Shown here: one piece after another, positions 49,696 through 57,782 of the stretch
How the letters are laid out: every line of letters starts with the position of its first letter
Numbering within the stretch: position 1 is the first letter of the stretch
From: Desulfovibrio sp. A2
GTDB taxonomy: Bacteria > Desulfobacterota > Desulfovibrionia > Desulfovibrionales > Desulfovibrionaceae
Direction of reading: 5' to 3'
Assembly (NCBI RefSeq): GCF_000226255.1
Contig: NZ_AGFG01000062.1
Location: 1 to 57,885 of the forward strand
Length of the DNA stretch: 57,885 nucleotides
Position numbers and translations under genes: made by a program
The notes under the pieces: model-generated
The model's database searches: none
The model's input: only the letters and a program-made list of their open reading frames with translations
Told to the model about the DNA's origin: nothing

Positions 49696-51369
49696 ATGAC
49701 ATCCGCGACGTCCACGCCCTTCTCCCGTAAGCCCGCCCCCGGAAAGCCCGCCCCCCGCACGCCCGCGCTGATGGTGCAGGGCACCTGTTCCAACGCGGGC
49801 AAGAGCATCCTTGCCGCCGCGTTCTGTCGCATCTTTTTGCAGGACGGCCTGCGCGTGGCCCCGTTCAAGGCGCAGAACATGGCGCTCAATTCCTGCGTCA
49901 CGCCCGACGGGCTGGAGATGGGCCGCGCCCAGGCCGTGCAGGCGGCGGCCTGCCGCCTCGAACCGGACGTGCGCATGAACCCGGTGCTGCTGAAGCCCTG
50001 CTCCGATGTGGGCTCGCAGGTCATCGTCATGGGCCGCCCGGTGGGCGTCATGCGGGTGCGCCAGTACGTGGACTACAAGCCGCAGGCGCGCGACGCGGCC
50101 TTTGCCGCCTACGACAGCCTGGCGGCGGAGCACGACGTGATGGTCATCGAAGGGGCGGGCAGCCCGGCGGAAATCAACCTGAAGGCCCACGACATCGTGA
50201 ACATGGCCATGGCCCGGCACGCCGGGGCGCGGGTGCTGCTGGTGGGCGACATCGACCGGGGCGGGGTGTTCGCCGCGCTGGTGGGCACCATGGAGCTGCT
50301 GGACGGCTGGGAGCGAGAACTTGTGGCGGGCTACCTGCTGAACAAGTTCCGGGGCGACGCCAGCCTGCTGGACCCGGCGCTGGATTTCATGAAGGAACGC
50401 ACCGGCCGCCCCGTGCTGGGCGTGGTGCCGTACCTGCGCGACCTGGGCCTGCCGGAAGAGGATTCCGTGACCTTCAAGGAAGGGCTGCCCGGCCTGCGAA
50501 ACCTGCACGGCGGCATGGCGGAAGGCGGCGCAGGCGGCGACGCTCTGGACATCGTGCTGGTGGACCTGCCGCACATCAGCAATTTTACCGACGTGGACGC
50601 CCTGCGCGGCGAACCGGACGTGCGGCTGCGCGTGGCCCGCACCCCGGCGGAACTGGCGGCCCCATCGGTGGGACCGGGCGGCAGGATGCCAGACGCGGTG
50701 ATTCTGCCCGGCAGCAAGAACACCACCGGCGACCTGCGGGCGTTGCGCGCCTCCGGCATGGCCGAGGCGCTGGCGCGCCTGGCGCGCGACCCGGACGGGC
50801 CGGTGGTGGCGGGCATTTGCGCGGGGTTGCAGATGCTGGGCCTGTCCGTGGCCGACCCGCTGGGGCTGGAAGGCGGCGGGTGCGAGGCGGGGCTGGGGCT
50901 GCTGCCCGTGCGCACCGAACTGGCGGCGGAAAAGACCCTGCGCCGCACCGGCGGGGTGCATCCGGCAAGCGGATTTCCCGTGGCGGGGTACGAGATCCGC
51001 CACGGCATGACCGTGGCCGAGGGGAGCGGTGGCGGCGGCCCGAATGGTGCGGGCTGCGGGGATGGGGCGCGCGCCTTCCTGCTGCGCGAGGGTGGCGGCC
51101 CGTTGGGCTGGGCCATCGGGGGCGGCGTCGAAGCCGGGGCGCGGGAGCGGGTGTGGGGCACCTCGCTGCACGGGGTGTTCGACGCGGACGGCTTTCGCAG
51201 GCATTTTCTGGACGGGCTGCGCACTCGCCGGGGGCTGGCCCCGCTGGGCGGCGTGGTGGCCCCTTATTCGCTCGACCCGGCGCTGGACCGGCTGGCCGAG
51301 GCCGTACGCGGGGCCGTGGACATGAATGCCATTTACGATATGCTTGGACTGCGGCCGGGGCTGGCGTAG
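49696..51369 (+). CDS. cobQ: Cobyric acid synthase
   Basis: CobQ amidates four side-chain carboxylates of adenosylcobyrinate a,c-diamide in cobalamin synthesis, using glutamine and ATP. The 557 aa protein has the ATP-binding start [22 protein letters not shown] (about 26-48), the KAQNMALNS motif (58-66), and a C-terminal glutamine amidotransferase domain with nucleophile Cys in [12 protein letters not shown] (near 375) and the catalytic His in GTSLHGVF (near 493). It is somewhat longer than typical because of a Gly-rich insert (near 440-460). No other cobalamin gene is in the window. Confidence 0.97.
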   Translation: MTSATSTPFSRKPAPGKPAPRTPALMVQGTCSNAGKSILAAAFCRIFLQDGLRVAPFKAQNMALNSCVTPDGLEMGRAQAVQAAACRLEPDVRMNPVLLKPCSDVGSQVIVMGRPVGVMRVRQYVDYKPQARDAAFAAYDSLAAEHDVMVIEGAGSPAEINLKAHDIVNMAMARHAGARVLLVGDIDRGGVFAALVGTMELLDGWERELVAGYLLNKFRGDASLLDPALDFMKERTGRPVLGVVPYLRDLGLPEEDSVTFKEGLPGLRNLHGGMAEGGAGGDALDIVLVDLPHISNFTDVDALRGEPDVRLRVARTPAELAAPSVGPGGRMPDAVILPGSKNTTGDLRALRASGMAEALARLARDPDGPVVAGICAGLQMLGLSVADPLGLEGGGCEAGLGLLPVRTELAAEKTLRRTGGVHPASGFPVAGYEIRHGMTVAEGSGGGGPNGAGCGDGARAFLLREGGGPLGWAIGGGVEAGARERVWGTSLHGVFDADGFRRHFLDGLRTRRGLAPLGGVVAPYSLDPALDRLAEAVRGAVDMNAIYDMLGLRPGLA

Positions 51370-51448
51370 CGCGCCCCGCCGCCCGTGCGGGCGTGCCGCG
51401 CGGCATGGAACGGGGCGGAATGCAGCGGGATGCAGGGAGGACCTGGCG

Positions 51449-52546
51449 ATGTGCACTGACGGGGAGAGACGGGCGGCGGCGCGGGCCATGCCGGTGCCGC
51501 GCAGGCCGGAGCATTCCGGACCCATCGTGTGCATGACGATGTTCCTGCTGCTGGTTTGTCTACTGGTGCTGCTGGCGGGCCTGCCCACTGCGCCCGCCGT
51601 TGCGGCCGATGAGGCAGCGCCGCAGGCGGCGGCTGCCCCTTCCGACGTCATGCCCGCCCCCGCGCCCTCTGGTTCCGTTTCTCCCGCCCCCGCGCCATCC
51701 GGCCGCATCATCGGCCACATGCCGAATTTCGGCGACCAGCCCGCCACCGAAGGAGCCGGAGCGCTGTATGCCGAGGCCGTGCGCATGCTCTCGCAGGTAC
51801 GCGAAACCCGCTACACCGGCAGCTACGTGGTGGACGAGGAGAAGGGGCGGTACGAACTGAACTGTTCCGGCTTTCTGGCCATGCTGCTGTACGAGGTGAG
51901 CCCCGAAACGCTGGCCACCGTGGACCGCAGCGGCAAGCACTACCGCCCACGGGCAGAGGATTTTCACCGCAGCATCCTGCGTGCCGGGCCGCAGGGCGAC
52001 GGCACCGGCTGGCTGCGGCTGGAGCGGGTGTCGGACCTGCGCCCCGGCGACGTGGTGGCGTGGCTGCGGCCCGCCGAGCGCAGCGCCAGTTCCGCCACCG
52101 GGCACGTCATGGTGGCGCTGGCCAGCCCGCGCCTGAACCCGGCCCGGCTTGGCGAGGTACTGTTGCCCGTGGCCGACTGTACCCTGAGTCCGCACGGCGA
52201 CCTTGCCGCCATGCACGAGGCGGGCAGCCCCGAACCGGAGGCCGCGCGGCCCCCGCAACAGGGTAGTGAAGCGACGCTGGAACCCGTGCCCGGCGCTGCC
52301 CTGGGGCAGCCCCAGCCGCTGGAGGTGGAGGCGTCACCGGCCATTGCCCCCGGCATCGAACGGGGCAGCGCCGCATGGCTTGCCGCGCTGCCTAGGGATA
52401 CGCGCGAGCCAGGCATTGGCGGCGTGGGGACCGGGGTCATCGGCCTGGCCACCGACGCGGCAGGCCGCCCCGTGGCCTACTGGTGGCGGGGCGGGGTTTC
52501 GCGCCACCGGCTGGTGACATCCATCATGCTTGGCCGATTGGAGTAG
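51449..52546 (+). CDS. Secreted or membrane-anchored NlpC/P60-like protein
   Basis: The 365 aa protein has an N-terminal hydrophobic helix (about 26-47), a Pro/Ala/Ser-rich linker, then a papain-like cysteine-peptidase pattern: Cys139 in LNCSGFLAMLLYEV and His219 in TGHVMVAL, with DLRPGDVVAWLR between them, as in NlpC/P60 relatives. The C-terminal part (from about 250) is variable and ends in GGVSRHRLVTSIMLGRLE. A role in wall hydrolysis is inferred, since Cys and His are placed as expected, but no family-wide match was confirmed. ATG 51449 follows GGGAGG. It lies 79 bases after cobQ. Confidence 0.72.
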   Translation: MCTDGERRAAARAMPVPRRPEHSGPIVCMTMFLLLVCLLVLLAGLPTAPAVAADEAAPQAAAAPSDVMPAPAPSGSVSPAPAPSGRIIGHMPNFGDQPATEGAGALYAEAVRMLSQVRETRYTGSYVVDEEKGRYELNCSGFLAMLLYEVSPETLATVDRSGKHYRPRAEDFHRSILRAGPQGDGTGWLRLERVSDLRPGDVVAWLRPAERSASSATGHVMVALASPRLNPARLGEVLLPVADCTLSPHGDLAAMHEAGSPEPEAARPPQQGSEATLEPVPGAALGQPQPLEVEASPAIAPGIERGSAAWLAALPRDTREPGIGGVGTGVIGLATDAAGRPVAYWWRGGVSRHRLVTSIMLGRLE

Positions 52547-52620
52547 CCCGATATGCGGGCTGGCGCGGAACGGACGTTGTGAAAGATGCCGTGCCGCTCT
52601 CCTGAATCCTGACGCACCGG

Positions 52621-52740
52621 TCACCCCCTGACAGCACCGGTCACCCCCTGACAGCACCGGTCACCCCCTGACAGCACCGGTCACCCCCTGACAGCACCGG
52701 TCACCCCCTGACAGCACCGGTCACCCCCTGACAGCACCGG
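52621..52740. repeat. 20-bp perfect tandem repeat, six copies
   Basis: The unit TCACCCCCTGACAGCACCGG occurs six times without a mismatch (52621-52740), flanked by partial copies (GCACCGG before, TCAG...CCGG after). Across unit boundaries each copy contains ACCGGT and the dyad GTCA-N5-TGAC. It lies in the 343-base gap between convergent genes. It is too regular and lacks spacers, so it is not a CRISPR. Confidence 0.95.
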
Positions 52741-52889
52741 TCAGTTCCGGCACTGTTCAGCGCGCCCGCCTTTCACCAGCCTTTCCTCCGCACGAACAGG
52801 CCCGGCAGGGTACGGGATAAATCCCGCCCTGCCGGGCCATGTGCGTTCGTCCGGTCCTGCGCCCGCCGTTTCACCGGGCGTGTCCACTG

Positions 52890-53327
52890 CTACCTGGCCA
52901 GTTCGTCGGCCTTCTTGCGCAGGTAGTCGCCAAGGTCGTTCATGGCAGCCTTGGCCTTGAACAGGTTGAGGTGCAGCGCGTCGGTGAAGCCGAGCACGTT
53001 GGCCCCCTCCTTCAGCGGCGCGGCCGACGGCCCGAGGGTGGCGTGCTTCAGGCGGCCGCCCTCGGCCACGAACACGGTGGTGTCCACCATGTTGCCCAGG
53101 AATTCCTTCTTCACGTCCACGGTGAGCACCACGTTGCTGCCCTTGAGTTCGCGCTTGGTGATGTCGCCCATCACCGCCTCGCCAAGGTATATTCTGTCGT
53201 CCTTGATGTCGGGCACGGCGTCGAACACCACGCGGTAGTTGTTCTCGAACAGGCCGAGCAGGGCATGGGCGTTGGTGGCCGCGCCCAGCGCCAGCAGCAG
53301 GGCGAAGGCGAACAGGATGTTGCGCAT
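52890..53327 (-). CDS. Exported protein with MCE-like domain
   Basis: The 145 aa precursor has a signal peptide (about 1-22, MRNILFAFALLLALG...HA) and a body resembling the MCE fold of MlaD-type proteins: YRVVFDAVPDIKDDRIYLGEAVMGDI, NVVLTVDVKKEF, TTVFVAEGGRLKHATLG. Such domains bind lipids in the Mla/Mce systems. It lacks the long C-terminal helix of MlaD and no mla gene is near, so function is uncertain. ATG 53327 follows CGGAGG. The tandem-repeat array lies beyond its 3' end. Confidence 0.75.
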   Translation of the reverse strand: MRNILFAFALLLALGAATNAHALLGLFENNYRVVFDAVPDIKDDRIYLGEAVMGDITKRELKGSNVVLTVDVKKEFLGNMVDTTVFVAEGGRLKHATLGPSAAPLKEGANVLGFTDALHLNLFKAKAAMNDLGDYLRKKADELAR

Positions 53328-53649
53328 GGGAGCCTCCGGGAAGAATGGTTGGGGGATGGCCACAGCGCCGCGCGGGGCGGACAGCGTGGCGATGTCCGCA
53401 GCATACACCCCGGCGCACGGCGCGGGCAACCGTGCGGGAGGGCGCAACGCCACGCGCGGGCGCGCCGCGGATATTCCCGGCGGGATGGCGGCGGCGAACC
53501 TGGTCTGGTATGATGCGGGGTAATCCGGCGGCGTGCGGTCGGGCGTCCGGCATGGTGCGGGACGCCTGCTTCCGGGCATGCGCGTTTTCGCAGGCGGGAA
53601 CGGCGCGGCATCCGGCACGCCGCCGAACCTTGGGCGAAGGAGGTGCGTC

Positions 53650-54222
53650 ATGGCGGACTTTGCACCGGAACTGGCCAAGCTGGACGGCATCGAGGGCGTG
53701 TACGACAACGACCCGGACGACGCGGGCGGGGAGACCTGCTTCGGCATCGCCCGCGTCTTTCATCCGGCCTGGGAGGGGTGGCCGCTGGTGGATGCGGCCA
53801 GGGGCAAGCCCGGTTTCCCCGGCAGTCTGGCGCATGACCCGGCCGTGCTGGCGGCGCGGGCGGCGTTTTACAAGGCGGAGAACTGGGACCGCTTCGCTTG
53901 CGATGAATGGGACCAACCCCTTGCGGGCGAGATTTTCGAACAGGCGGTGAACCTGGGCAACGGCCGCGTGACGGAACATTTGCAACGCGTGTTCAACGCC
54001 CTGAACCACGAAGGCCGCTACGGGACGGACCTTGTGGTGGACGGGGCGTTCGGGCGCAACACGCTGGCCGCGTTGCGCAAGGCCGTGGCCGACAGGCGGT
54101 CGCGCGCCCTGCAGTACGGGATCAACGGGCTGCAATGCGCCCATTACGTGCAATTGGCCGAGAAGAACGCGGTGAAGCGCAAGTGGACCGGCGGCTGGCT
54201 GGCCAACCGGGGAAGCGCCTGA
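53650..54222 (+). CDS. Glycoside hydrolase 108 family lysozyme (TgvE-like)
   Basis: The 190 aa protein shows the GH108 start EGVYDNDPDDAGGETCFGIAR with probable catalytic Glu15, and a C-terminal peptidoglycan-binding region (about 100-185: GNGRVTEHLQRVFNALN, VDGAFGRNTLAALRKAV). Such muramidases occur in phages and in bacterial genomes. There is no signal peptide, so export would need a holin or other system, as for phage endolysins. No other phage lysis gene is near. ATG 53650 follows AAGGAGG. Confidence 0.9.
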   Translation: MADFAPELAKLDGIEGVYDNDPDDAGGETCFGIARVFHPAWEGWPLVDAARGKPGFPGSLAHDPAVLAARAAFYKAENWDRFACDEWDQPLAGEIFEQAVNLGNGRVTEHLQRVFNALNHEGRYGTDLVVDGAFGRNTLAALRKAVADRRSRALQYGINGLQCAHYVQLAEKNAVKRKWTGGWLANRGSA

Positions 54223-54410
54223 TTCCGCCAGATTGCGGGGGGCGGGTGAAGGGCGCGGTGCCGTTGCCGTTAATGGATGCCCCCTGCCAGCCGCAGGGGC
54301 CGTTGCGTTCACGCAGGGCAGACATTTTCCCGCCCTCCGGGTACCATGGGGCCGGAACCCCGGCGGGCATGCTGCCGCGTTTCCGCTGAACATCAAGGGA
54401 GGATGCGGAC

Positions 54411-54657
54411 ATGGGCATAATCTGGTTTCTGCTGCTGGGCGCGCTGGCTGGCTGGCTGGCTGGCCGCAAAACTGATGCAGGGGCGCGGCTTCGGCTTTCT
54501 GGGCAACATGGCCGTGGGCGTGGTGGGCGCGGTGCTGGGCGGATTTCTGTTCCGCATGGTGGGCGTGCATGGCGGCGGCATGATGGGGTCGCTGATCACC
54601 GCCGTGGTGGGGGCCATCGTGCTGTTGTTCCTGGTGAGCTTGGTGAAGCGGGGCTAG
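54411..54657 (+). pseudogene. GlsB/YeaQ/YmgE-type membrane protein, frameshifted at a CTGG repeat
   Basis: The start MGIIWFLLLGALAGWLAG is in one frame and the continuation (LMQGRGFGFLGNMAVGVVGAV) in another. The break is exactly at (CTGG)5, 54444-54463. Removing one CTGG unit joins the two parts into one uninterrupted protein of about 80 aa (GALAGWLAAKLMQGRGF) with three hydrophobic helices, normal for this transglycosylase-associated family. As written it would stop in a non-homologous frame. It could be phase-variable, a real inactivation or a sequencing error. An internal ATG at 54475 could give a truncated form. Confidence 0.8.
54444..54463 (+). repeat. (CTGG)5 tetranucleotide tract
   Basis: Five perfect CTGG copies lie in the 5' part of the membrane-protein gene. 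Four copies (or seven) would restore the frame, so this is a slippage-type contingency site. Confidence 0.9.
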
Positions 54658-54712
54658 CATTTCGCGCTGGATGCGCGAGGGGCAGTCAGGCATGGCGCGC
54701 GGCGCGCGCGGA

Positions 54713-54744
54713 AACGCCCCCGGCAGGTGTCCTCCGGGGGCGTT
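54713..54744. terminator. Bidirectional terminator
   Basis: An 11-bp stem AACGCCCCCGG/CCGGGGGCGTT (54713-54723 with 54734-54744) lies between the membrane-protein gene and the minus-strand gene ending at 54752. Confidence 0.75.
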
Positions 54745-54751
54745 GTTCAAT

Positions 54752-55270
54752 CTAGTCGTGCCACTTCCTGGCCTTGCCGGTGGGCATGCCGCCCTTCTTC
54801 ATTAGGCCAGGAGGGCCGCCGTGCGGGTGGCTTTTGTAGTAGACCCGGTACAGGTCGTCGTCGAATTCCCTGTCGTAGGCGTCGTACAGCCGGTACCCGT
54901 AGCCGATGGACCGGGGGGAAACGCCGAAGTAGCGGCATATTTCCGGCCAGCCCATGCCCGAGGCACGCATGTCGCGCACCTGCATGCGGGACACGTCGGC
55001 AAACCTGGCAATACGGTCCACGCGGGCCTCTTCCAGGCGGTACTCGTACTCGCGCCAGCGACGCTCGTAGCGGTAGGCGTCGTCGTAACGCCCCTGCCTG
55101 CTGATGCGGTCCAGCTTCTGCCGCGCGTAATCCGCCTCGCGGATGAGGTCGCTCAGCACGCCCAGCGTCGTTCCAAGGTCTCTCAGCTCGTCGGCGCGCG
55201 CGGCGAGCGGAGCCGTCATGGCCAGGCAGAGCAGGAGTGCCGTCACCCTTGCAATGCGACCGATGATCAT
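54752..55270 (-). CDS. Unassigned exported protein, 172 aa
   Basis: I do not recognise this protein. It has a signal peptide (about 1-27, ending in Ala-Ala-Arg-Ala), then an Arg/Tyr/Glu-rich helical body with dense Tyr (DDAYRYERRWREYEYRLEEAR, DVSRMQVRDMRASGMGWPEICRYFGVSP), which looks like a helix-turn-helix-like fold but lies in the periplasm, and a Lys/Gly-rich tail. ATG 55270 follows AAGGAGG. It is single, between terminators. Confidence 0.7.
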   Translation of the reverse strand: MIIGRIARVTALLLCLAMTAPLAARADELRDLGTTLGVLSDLIREADYARQKLDRISRQGRYDDAYRYERRWREYEYRLEEARVDRIARFADVSRMQVRDMRASGMGWPEICRYFGVSPRSIGYGYRLYDAYDREFDDDLYRVYYKSHPHGGPPGLMKKGGMPTGKARKWHD

Positions 55271-55380
55271 GATGCCTCCTTTGCGGGGCCAATGCGGGCG
55301 CGGGATGCGCCCCGGTCCCGTCAATGGCGCCTCTGTACACCAACGCGCGGAAAGCGCAAGGCCCGCGCGATATGGCACGG

Positions 55381-55407
55381 AAAAAAGCCACCCTTCGCTT
55401 GGGCGGC
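55381..55407 (-). terminator. Terminator of the hsp20 gene
   Basis: GCCGCCC/GGGTGGC (one G-T pair) with a 7-base loop is followed, on the minus strand, by TTTTTT. It supports the hsp20 fragment as the end of a once-functional gene. Confidence 0.75.
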
Positions 55408-55432
55408 CTTCATGCGTTGTTTCTGCGGGGCG

Positions 55433-55552
55433 TTACTGGCTGATTTCGATGACGCACGATTCTCCCTTGGGCAGGGCGCGTCGCGGGATGGTGATGGCCA
55501 GCACGCCGTTTTTGTGGCTGGCCTTGATGTCGTCCACGACGGCGTTAGGTGG
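55433..55552 (-). pseudogene. 3' fragment of a small heat-shock protein gene (Hsp20)
   Basis: The minus strand encodes the C-terminal end VVDDIKASHKNGVLAITIPR...GESCVIEISQ, the terminal strand of the alpha-crystallin/Hsp20 domain (GVLTVTLPK-type motif), with a normal stop and terminator. Upstream of about 55552 homology ends and the DNA turns AT-rich. About 100 N-terminal residues are missing, so the gene is interrupted here; its other half may lie beyond the island, outside the window. Confidence 0.8.
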
Positions 55553-55574
55553 TGCTTTTGTGCATGCTACATCA

Positions 55575-56150
55575 TTACAAAGCGTTGTTTTGTTTGCGCA
55601 TAATGTCAATGCGGTCTTGTTCGATATTTTGTAGAGATTTTGCTAATTCTTCAAAATCTTCTAATCTTGAAAGGCTCCCATACTTTCTAAGTCGTTGTGC
55701 GAGGTCGAGCGCATAAATGGCGATAGGAGTTATGTTGATTATATAATCTACTTCGTAGTCTCCGTGTGTATAGTTTGGGTTATAATTTCTTTGTATTATT
55801 CTCCGTGCAGTATTTATTCTTGATTCGACAGAAAATATTTCTTTTATAATATGTCCTGACAATGAGTTCCAATTTATTTTTATTTCTGATGTTTTGAATT
55901 TAGGTGATGTTGTGTTTAGAATTCCTTCATTGCCCATTGTTGAGAGGTATTCGCGGTTGTTGAAATATATATTTATAAATTCATCAACGAAATTTTCGAG
56001 TGCTATTGAAGTTATGATGCAAGATTTTGATTTGTCTTTTTTTGTTTTGCATAAATATGCAATAAATCCAACGAGTAGTGTAAATGATGAGGCTAATACG
56101 GATGGAATCGCTGATTCAATTAATGTTGGCAAAAGTGTCTGGCCAATCAT
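55575..56150 (-). CDS. AT-rich membrane-anchored protein of unknown function
   Basis: I do not recognise this 191 aa protein. It has one or two N-terminal hydrophobic segments (about 10-34: SAIPSVLASSFTLLVGFIAYL), then a Lys-rich and Asn/Ile-rich helical cytoplasmic or periplasmic body (for example FVDEFINIYFNNREYLSTMG, LDLAQRLRKYGSLSRLEDFEEL). Its codon use (many AT-ending codons) differs strongly from all neighbours, which marks recent transfer. ATG 56150 follows AGAGG. Position beside a recombinase suggests cargo, possibly defence-related, but nothing in the sequence proves it. Confidence 0.7.
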   Translation of the reverse strand: MIGQTLLPTLIESAIPSVLASSFTLLVGFIAYLCKTKKDKSKSCIITSIALENFVDEFINIYFNNREYLSTMGNEGILNTTSPKFKTSEIKINWNSLSGHIIKEIFSVESRINTARRIIQRNYNPNYTHGDYEVDYIINITPIAIYALDLAQRLRKYGSLSRLEDFEELAKSLQNIEQDRIDIMRKQNNAL

Positions 56151-56272
56151 GTGAACCTCTTGGTCATAGTTAATATAGCCCTAACCTATCATGCCTCGTA
56201 TAGGTGGTCTAGAATGTTATGTTTTCAACCATGTTGTTAGGGGATGGAAGACTGGGGGTAGGTTAAACGCGA

Positions 56273-56302
56273 AAAGGGTCACGGTTTGCACCGTGACCCT
56301 TT
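56273..56302. terminator. 13-bp hairpin in the island
   Basis: A perfect 13-bp stem (56273-56285 with 56290-56302) with a TTGC loop and flanking A and T runs is a bidirectional terminator. It lies in the 342-base gap between the AT-rich gene and the lipoprotein gene; nothing else is seen there. Confidence 0.8.
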
Positions 56303-56492
56303 GTCGTCTGGCGGAGAGGGAGAGATTCGGCAGTTCGGATACGTTTCCTGCCGAAATCACTGACTTTCTTCAGGTCCGTCAAAGGGCCTAGAGAGCGTTT
56401 GTAGCAGGGGTGTGTATCCGGGGCAAGCTGGTGGTTAGGTAAAAAACTGAGAGTTGAGTGTTGTGTTGTGAATATTTGGAGTGGGTAGTTGA

Positions 56493-56744
56493 CTATTCAT
56501 TTAGCTGCATGAGTGAATAGCGTTCGGTCGGTGAAAGTGTATTGAATGTTCTAGGGTATATCTTTCCATCAGCAAAACAAACATCGCCATTGGATATCTT
56601 TGAGTTTAAGAGTAAAAGGTTGCCTCGCTGTTTTGCCTTTTCTGCAATCGCTGCGGGGCATTCTAACGTGCAATTGTCTTTCGCCGCACATCCAGTGATG
56701 AGAATGGCACTGACGATAGCGCATAAGTATACAAGACGTTTCAT
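56493..56744 (-). CDS. Small lipoprotein of unknown function
   Basis: The 83 aa precursor has a lipoprotein signal ending Leu-Ile-Thr-Gly-Cys19, then AKDNCTLECPAAIAEKA and a mixed body with two further cysteines near the start of the mature part and one (VCFADG) further on. It will be lipidated and exported, probably to the outer membrane. ATG 56744 follows a strong AAAGGAGG site. It lies just downstream of the recombinase on the same strand (26-base gap), so it may be island cargo. Confidence 0.72.
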   Translation of the reverse strand: MKRLVYLCAIVSAILITGCAAKDNCTLECPAAIAEKAKQRGNLLLLNSKISNGDVCFADGKIYPRTFNTLSPTERYSLMQLNE

Positions 56745-56769
56745 ATAGCCTCCTTTGGAGGTGATATGA

Positions 56770-57462
56770 TCACAGCAGAGGGCTTTTCTCCATTATTCTG
56801 TGGAGGATGTTCGTAACACTCGATGCATGCCACTTACCACCGCGAGGGGTGGCAACACAACGACGGTTCAACTCTTCGGCTATCCCCTTGGCCGACGTGA
56901 TCCCCGATGCCTGGATGGATTCGACAAGGGACCGAAGCCCCTGCGCCCGTGCGTCGGCGTTCAGCTTCACGGCTTCCACTCCGGCGGCGTTGCCGTACTG
57001 CCGGAGGTGAGACGCCCCGGTGGGGCACCCCAGCTTGACCCCTCGCTCTTTGGCTGCGGCAAGGGCGGCCTTGGTCCGGGATGAGATGGCCTTCCGTTCC
57101 TCCCGTGCGACGAGGGCCATGATGCCCACGGTCAACTCGTTGGCGTTCGGCATGTCGGCAGCCACGAAGGGCACTCCGGCTTCCTGAAGCCCGATCAGGA
57201 AGTGGGCATTGCGGGACAGGCGGTCTAGCTTGGCAATGACCAGCTTCGCTCCGGTCAGGCGGCAGTGTTCCAGCGCCTTGAGCAGTTCGGGGCGGTCGTT
57301 CTTTCGTCCGCTCTCCACCTCCACATACTCGCCCAGCAGGGTCCAGTCCCCGCCGTTCAGGTAGTCGGCTACCGCCTTCCGCTGTGCCTCAAGGCCAAGG
57401 CCGGATGCGCCTTGCTTGGTCGTCGATACTCGCAGGTAGGAAACAAAGAGGTCTCGTCCCAT
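56770..57462 (-). CDS. Serine recombinase (resolvase/invertase family)
   Basis: The 230 aa protein has the resolvase catalytic N-terminus with Ser13 in YLRVSTTKQ, then ALEHCRLTGAKLVIAKLDRLSRN (near 65-87), and the conserved ERKAISSRTKAALAAAKERG segment (near 120-140). The C-terminal part (about 165-230) is a helix-turn-helix-like DNA-binding end (GITSAKGIAEELNRRCVATPRGGKW). This size is that of small recombinases of the DNA invertase/Tn3 resolvase group rather than large phage integrases. It probably moves or inverts the island or a linked segment; no inverted repeats flanking a promoter were seen in the window. Confidence 0.92.
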   Translation of the reverse strand: MGRDLFVSYLRVSTTKQGASGLGLEAQRKAVADYLNGGDWTLLGEYVEVESGRKNDRPELLKALEHCRLTGAKLVIAKLDRLSRNAHFLIGLQEAGVPFVAADMPNANELTVGIMALVAREERKAISSRTKAALAAAKERGVKLGCPTGASHLRQYGNAAGVEAVKLNADARAQGLRSLVESIQASGITSAKGIAEELNRRCVATPRGGKWHASSVTNILHRIMEKSPLL

Positions 57463-57782
57463 CGTGGTCTCCGTGCTTACAGAACTCGCTAATGAACGTT
57501 AGGAGGTTTTGTAAACAAAGAAGAGGCAGGGCGTCAATCGGGAAGTGGTGGTCAGTGGTCGTGGCTGTTCCCGGCCAGCGTCCCGGCCAAGGCAGCGCAC
57601 GAGGATGGCCGGAGAGCGGCGGAACGGTGATGGTCGGGGATGTTTGGGGTATGGTGGTAGCGGGGTTCCTACGATGGAAAACGGCCCGCTGTGTTACGGT
57701 GGGCAGGTGGACGACCACCCCATATGGATTGACCCCTCGGTATGGGGGGGAATGGGTCGTTGTCGGTATAGGAGATGGGCTG
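57463..57782. other. 320-base gap before a partial gene
   Basis: A palindromic CCCCATA...TATGGGG (about 57717-57751) is visible. No gene with start and ribosome site is supported. Confidence 0.4.

Noticed and set aside
52621..52740. CRISPR array
   Set aside because: The 20-bp copies are contiguous without unique spacers and no cas gene is near.
55553..55620. tRNA attachment site at the island boundary
   Set aside because: No tRNA cloverleaf or direct repeat was visible; the insertion is in hsp20.
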